NCBI GenBank assembly: GCA_963558655.1
Contig: CAUWHJ010000031.1
Span: forward strand, 1 to 18,091
Reading direction: 5' to 3'
DNA length: 18,091 nucleotides
Source of the DNA: UMGS1590 sp963558655
Lineage (GTDB): Bacteria > Bacillota > Peptococcia > Peptococcales > Peptococcaceae
The notes under the pieces are model-generated. The model did not search any database. It was not told the origin of the DNA and saw nothing but the letters and a program-made list of their open reading frames with translations. The position numbers and the translations under genes were made by a program. Of this stretch, positions 15,311-18,091 are shown in pieces. Position 1 is the stretch's first letter; each line of letters opens with the position of its first letter.

Positions 15311-16470
15311 TTTTCTTTTTCATCCTCCTGTGTCTGCTCGGAAACGCCAAAACGTTCCCATTGCTTACGGCGCAGATAAGCACTTTTATTGATGACTCTC
15401 ACTGAAACGCTGCCATTTTTCGCCACAAAGGCCTGCACTTCACTGTAACGCCCCAAAAGCATCAGCAAAGCACCCAGCGTTGCAACAATAAAGCCAGCAA
15501 AAATCACAGGAATTGCATGGCTGTACTTCAATTCCAACACCGTCGCAGACAGTGGCTGAAGGTATTCAATGGTCGTTTGTTCGTCAACATTGACAGTCGT
15601 ACCTGCACTAAAGGCATAGGAGCCTACTTCATTGCCATCTTCATCAAAGACATAAAGTAAGGCGATGTCATCAGCCATCGGTTCAATATCCACAGTATGC
15701 TCACCCAATGGGAAGCGCTGACTTTCCGGAATGGCATAGTCGCCTGTCACAGATTCATCGCCTTCAATATGCACCACATACATATTGCGATAAGCCATCT
15801 GATAAATACTCAGGCCATGTTCTTTGTAAGGATGGTTCACACTTGTCGTCACATTTTCAGCCAGCTGTTCATCACCAATGCTGAGGTCAAAGGTGGTGAC
15901 CCAGTTTTCAACAGCGCCAGCATCATCATAGGCCGTTGTAAAATCATCAACGGTAATCACACCTTCGCCCACACGTTCTTCAATCGCGCGAGGCAGTGGC
16001 TGCGATTCCCCCGGCGTCAACATGAGCTGTCCTGTTACGGAAAAGCTCGATAAAAACGCCCCAACAATGATGATTAACAAACCGATATGCAGAATATGCG
16101 GTGCAAAAAGCTGTGGCACATTCTGTCGGGCAAGAACATACATACCTTCTTCGGTTTCATGATAGGATTGCTTTTTATAACGTGCCTTTGACAAAGCTTC
16201 AAAGAAGCCGTTTTTATCTAAATGACTGGCTTTCATGTAGCGTTCGCTACCAACCAGCGTGTCTGCATTGCGGCGCAAATTGCGTGCCAGTTTTGGCCAC
16301 AGCTGCACACTGCAAGTCAGAAGGTTGACAAAAAAAGCGGCTGCAATAATGCGAAATGGCCAGGAATGATACATCTCTGGCAGATCGTAAATCGTTGCTG
16401 CCACAGACAACCCCGCCAATGCCGCAATAAGAATCACCGCAAGGCGAACCGATGAAATAAATTTAAGCAT
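15304..16470 (-). CDS. resB: Cytochrome c biogenesis protein ResB (Ccs1)
   Basis: This is a 388-residue ResB-family protein. Three N-terminal membrane helices (about 6-28, 36-58, 120-146), a long outer-face domain (about 147-320) and a last helix (about 323-345) reproduce the family layout. Diagnostic stretches include SSVRLAVILIAALAGLSVAATI at the start, HILHIGLLIIIVGAFLS in the third helix and LTPGESQPLPR just after it. It pairs with CcsA as the System II synthetase. It is the first gene of the dsr operon, starts with ATG after AGGAGGGG, and lies about 100 bases downstream of the promoter at 16576-16605. Confidence 0.93.
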   Translation of the reverse strand: MLKFISSVRLAVILIAALAGLSVAATIYDLPEMYHSWPFRIIAAAFFVNLLTCSVQLWPKLARNLRRNADTLVGSERYMKASHLDKNGFFEALSKARYKKQSYHETEEGMYVLARQNVPQLFAPHILHIGLLIIIVGAFLSSFSVTGQLMLTPGESQPLPRAIEERVGEGVITVDDFTTAYDDAGAVENWVTTFDLSIGDEQLAENVTTSVNHPYKEHGLSIYQMAYRNMYVVHIEGDESVTGDYAIPESQRFPLGEHTVDIEPMADDIALLYVFDEDGNEVGSYAFSAGTTVNVDEQTTIEYLQPLSATVLELKYSHAIPVIFAGFIVATLGALLMLLGRYSEVQAFVAKNGSVSVRVINKSAYLRRKQWERFGVSEQTQEDEKEKC

Positions 16471-16500
16471 CTTCCCCTCCTGTTCGTAAAGGGCCTTGGC

Positions 16501-16564
16501 AGCTTGTGATATTTTTCCTTAAAGTAGGACTAAAAATTCCCACACTGTCTTTATATGACAAGCT
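16501..16564 (-). promoter_or_regulatory. Foldable 5' leader of the dsr transcript
   Basis: Seven-base arms (AGCTTGT at 16558-16564 and ACAAGCT at 16501-16507, read on the minus strand) are extended past one mismatch by ATAT/ATAT. They enclose an inner hairpin TCCT/AGGA flanked by T and A runs. The outer stem starts about five bases after the predicted transcription start and ends about 30 bases before the resB start. It matches no riboswitch class I recognise. Confidence 0.4.
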
Positions 16565-16575
16565 ACACCACTTTC

Positions 16576-16605
16576 ATTATAGCAGAGTTTCCCCATACTC
16601 TTCAA
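16576..16605 (-). promoter_or_regulatory. Promoter of the resB-ccsA-RsbRD-dsrKJOPM operon
   Basis: On the minus strand TTGAAG (16600-16605) and a perfect TATAAT (16576-16581) are 18 bases apart. The predicted start near 16569 gives a leader of about 100 bases before resB. Confidence 0.75.
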
Positions 16606-16640
16606 CTTTTTAACCGTCCCCATTGCCCATTTGAGACAAG

Positions 16641-16663
16641 ATTTATCAATCTGATTGATAAAT
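16641..16663. promoter_or_regulatory. Perfect palindrome upstream of the dsr promoter (candidate operator)
   Basis: Two ten-base arms, ATTTATCAAT and its exact complement, flank a three-base centre. The centre is about 83 bases upstream of the predicted transcription start, a distance that suits an activator or an upstream regulator site. The arms are not in the FNR order (TTGAT first). Confidence 0.5.
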
Positions 16664-16742
16664 GAATTTTTTCGCTTCGATAGTCTCTGTGTATACCGCA
16701 GCGTAACCTCCTTATCACTGAGATGAGAGCCGCTGCAAGCCG

Positions 16743-16772
16743 AAAAAAATCACCTGCTGCTTTGTGCAGGTG
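16743..16772 (-). terminator. Terminator of the pspC-cbiX unit
   Basis: CACCTGC/GCAGGTG arms with an eight-base loop begin directly after the cbiX stop. Seven Ts follow on the minus strand. Confidence 0.88.
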
Positions 16773-17171
16773 CTATTGCAAACATTCCGGCGCACTGCTT
16801 TCAATGCGCGCTTGTACTATATCACATAAGAGCGGGTCAGCGCCAATCGGCGCTGTTGTGATGAATTTCACAGAGTGATGGGCTTCTTGCAACACATTCA
16901 TGCGTGTTGGCAAATCCTCAGCAATATGGTGACCAAACGACAGAAAGAGCGGCACCACCACAATCTGCCCCACGCCTTCCGACACCAACGCCGCCACTGC
17001 TTCTTCAAGCTGCGGCTGAGCCATTTCTACAAAAGCCGGACGTACCAGAAACTGCGGATGTTTTTTCTGATAACGCGCCACCGTTTCTTCAATCACGCGC
17101 CGTCCTTCGGGATAGCGGCTGCCGTGCCCCAGGATAATCACGCCGCAGACTTGGGCACCCTTATTCTCCAT
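16773..17171 (-). CDS. cbiX: Short CbiX-type sirohydrochlorin chelatase
   Basis: This is a 132-residue single-domain chelatase of the CbiXS/SirB type that inserts cobalt (cobalamin path) or ferrous iron (siroheme path) into sirohydrochlorin. The motif ILGHGSRYPEG gives His16, FVEMAQP gives Glu49, and GHHIAEDLP gives the second metal ligand His82. The short length is that of half a normal two-domain CbiX, so it should act as a dimer. Next to the dsr operon, a siroheme role is attractive because DsrAB needs siroheme, but the sequence cannot tell iron from cobalt. Its ATG overlaps the pspC end by 11 bases, and it follows GGAGG. Confidence 0.85.
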   Translation of the reverse strand: MENKGAQVCGVIILGHGSRYPEGRRVIEETVARYQKKHPQFLVRPAFVEMAQPQLEEAVAALVSEGVGQIVVVPLFLSFGHHIAEDLPTRMNVLQEAHHSVKFITTAPIGADPLLCDIVQARIESSAPECLQ

Positions 17172-17385
17172 CCGACACAGCCTCCAGCTGACGGTCAGCT
17201 TGCGGCAAAATCCACGCTAAGAGAATATACACAGCAATCACAATAAGATGATTAAACGGTGGCACCAGCGCCATCGTCAACCAAGCCAGGCGCACATAGC
17301 TCACATCCACGCCAATGCTATGCGCCAAACCGGCACACACTCCTGTTAATTTTTTCCCTTTTCGTGCTCGGCGTAATTTTTCCAT
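17161..17385 (-). CDS. PspC domain protein
   Basis: This 74-residue protein has a PspC domain: a basic N-terminus (MEKLRRARKGKKLTGVCAGLAHSIGVD) with the GVCAGLA motif, then one or two membrane segments (about 33-60). PspC proteins take part in envelope stress responses or act as small membrane modulators; the role here is unproven. The reading frame runs 18 codons further upstream, but the ATG at 17385 follows GGAGGAGGG and is the better start. It is co-transcribed with cbiX, an unusual pairing with no obvious functional link. Confidence 0.85.
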   Translation of the reverse strand: MEKLRRARKGKKLTGVCAGLAHSIGVDVSYVRLAWLTMALVPPFNHLIVIAVYILLAWILPQADRQLEAVSDGE

Positions 17386-17458
17386 AGCACACCCTCCTCC
17401 TTGACCGCTGCTTGTGCTCTTGTCAGAAAACGTGTACAATACAAGTTACCATTCATTG

Positions 17459-17464
17459 TATAAT
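17459..17464 (+). promoter_or_regulatory. Possible -10 box for the gene at 17490
   Basis: There is a perfect TATAAT, but no good -35 box at 16-18 bases. The predicted start would lie just before the AAAGGAG ribosome site, giving a very short leader. Confidence 0.35.
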
Positions 17465-17489
17465 AATCCCAAAGGAGTGACAAGACCAT

Positions 17490-17915
17490 ATGCGAATTTT
17501 TATGATGATCGTAACACTGTTCTTAGCTTGTGCCTGTGTGGTGTTGAATGTGCTCGGTTACAACGGCACGCTCTCGTTTCTGCAATTTCTGCTTATCAGC
17601 GCCGCCGCAGAACTTTTGCTCTGCCTTTTGCTCGGTCACTTTATGTACCGCACCTATGCCAATTACAAGCGAGCGAAAGCAACCAATCAGGCGCTAACAA
17701 ACGCTCAGGCAGCGTTGCAGCTCAAAGAAAAAGAGGTCATGGAAGCCAGAGAAAACGCCGCAGCGGCACACACACAAGCCAGCGCTTCCACAAAAGAAAA
17801 CAGCGCCATCATTTCGCCAGATGCTGACATCACCCTACCGCGCTCCGCTGTCAATGAGCAGCCGATAAACGATGCCGATACCACAACACTTTATAAAACC
17901 CCTTTCGGACAATAA
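17490..17915 (+). CDS. Small membrane protein with a cytoplasmic coiled-coil tail, function unknown
   Basis: This 141-residue protein is the only well-supported protein gene on the plus strand. Residues about 2-24 and 29-54 form two membrane helices, and about 58-95 form a heptad-like Ala/Gln/Glu/Lys coiled coil. The remainder is Ser/Thr/Ala-rich and probably disordered, ending in TPFGQ. The layout (two helices then a coiled coil) resembles LapA/DUF1049 proteins, but I see no diagnostic motif, so this remains a suggestion. AAAGGAG lies 12 bases before the ATG, a rather long gap. It is transcribed away from pspC and closed by a strong terminator. Confidence 0.72.
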   Translation: MRIFMMIVTLFLACACVVLNVLGYNGTLSFLQFLLISAAAELLLCLLLGHFMYRTYANYKRAKATNQALTNAQAALQLKEKEVMEARENAAAAHTQASASTKENSAIISPDADITLPRSAVNEQPINDADTTTLYKTPFGQ

Positions 17916-17930
17916 AAGCAGGCAAACCCA

Positions 17931-17970
17931 AAAGTGCCGCACGAAAGCAAATGCTTTAGTGCGGCACTTT
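17931..17970 (+). terminator. Terminator of the plus-strand membrane protein gene
   Basis: A perfect 12-base outer stem (AAAGTGCCGCAC with its complement) encloses a second stem AAAGC/GCTTT with a four-base loop, and a T-rich stretch follows. It starts 16 bases after the stop. Confidence 0.92.
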
Positions 17971-18002
17971 TTATATTTTCCATCGCCAAAAAACGCAACA
18001 AA

Positions 18003-18030
18003 AAAGCCTGAAGCATCCACTTCAGGCTTT
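18003..18030 (-). terminator. Terminator of the tRNA-Phe gene
   Basis: A perfect 11-base stem (AAAGCCTGAAG with its complement) and a six-base loop are followed by Ts on the minus strand. It starts three bases after the tRNA 3' end. Confidence 0.9.
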
Positions 18031-18032
18031 CA

Positions 18033-18091
18033 TGCTTCGAGCCGGAATCGAACCAGCGACACGAGGATTTTCAGTCCTCTGCTCTACCGAC
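18033..18091 (-). tRNA. tRNA-Phe (GAA), 5' end beyond the window
   Basis: About 59 of 76 bases are present. The anticodon stem GAGGA/TCCTC holds the loop CTGAAAA, anticodon GAA. The T arm has stem GCTGG/CCGGC (one G-T pair) and loop TTCGATT. The acceptor 3' strand TCGAAGC is followed by discriminator A, then TGA, so CCA is not encoded and must be added by the CCA enzyme. The 3' part of the D arm (GGTAGAGC) is visible; the 5' acceptor strand would be GCTTCGA outside the window. Confidence 0.96.

Larger units (their letters stand above)
16471..16772. other. Intergenic region upstream of the dsr operon (302 bases)
   Basis: No gene of convincing length was found on either strand. From the dsr side outwards it contains the resB ribosome site, a leader able to fold, a promoter, an AT-rich palindrome and the terminator of the upstream cbiX gene. 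The part between about 16664 and 16742 has no feature I can name beyond a six-base complementary pair (16698-16703 with 16731-16736) and an AAGGAGG on the minus strand without a start codon after it. Confidence 0.6.

Noticed and set aside
16641..16663. FNR/CRP-type box reading of the palindrome
   Set aside because: The half-sites are in the reverse order (ATCAA before TTGAT) compared with the FNR consensus.
1..18091. CRISPR array, insertion sequence or prophage
   Set aside because: No regularly spaced repeats, transposase or phage structural genes were seen; the single recombinase is not enough.

Overview
The window comes from a bacterium of the Bacillota. Evidence for this includes Shine-Dalgarno sites close to AAGGAGG, an SLH-anchored surface nucleotidase, a small basic S21 protein, a MtaB-HIT-rpsU neighbourhood and a System II (ResB/CcsA) cytochrome c factory. 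The dissimilatory sulfite-type electron transport genes point to an anaerobe able to respire sulfite or a related sulfur compound. A Peptococcaceae or Desulfitobacterium-like relative, or a member of the Negativicutes, would fit, but the sequence alone does not settle the genus. Almost every gene lies on the minus strand, so transcription runs from high to low coordinates.

Positions 1-5230 (accessory and housekeeping). A lone tyrosine recombinase is followed by a secreted 5'-nucleotidase with three SLH domains and a terminator. Next come a DUF1905 protein, an AzlC/AzlD branched-chain amino acid exporter pair, and rpsU with a strong promoter and a terminator.

Positions 5357-8414. This is a compact minus-strand group: M50 site-2-protease-like membrane protease, mtaB, a HIT-family hydrolase and a YitT-type membrane protein. 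mtaB and the HIT gene overlap by four bases.

Positions 8573-16470 (the centrepiece). Eight tightly packed genes, in transcription order, are resB, ccsA, an RsbRD_N-domain protein, dsrK, dsrJ, dsrO, dsrP and dsrM. They follow a recognisable sigma-70-type promoter and end in a hairpin terminator. The five dsr genes encode a complete transmembrane DsrMKJOP complex. It links the menaquinone pool and the outer face (DsrM, DsrP, DsrO, triheme DsrJ) to a cytoplasmic HdrD-like subunit (DsrK), whose expected partner is the DsrC trisulfide made by DsrAB. ResB and CcsA would attach the hemes of DsrJ. The gene order K-J-O-P-M is a cyclic permutation of the usual M-K-J-O-P. DsrO carries a Tat signal that ends in a lipobox, which suits a complex anchored to a single membrane. 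dsrAB and dsrC are not in the window.

Positions 16471-18091. The intergenic region holds the dsr promoter, a perfect 10+10 base palindrome upstream of it and a foldable leader. Beyond it are a short CbiX-type chelatase (a candidate for the siroheme or cobalamin iron/cobalt insertion step) that overlaps a PspC-domain gene, a divergent small membrane protein of unknown function with its terminator, and the 3' part of a tRNA-Phe gene with its own terminator.
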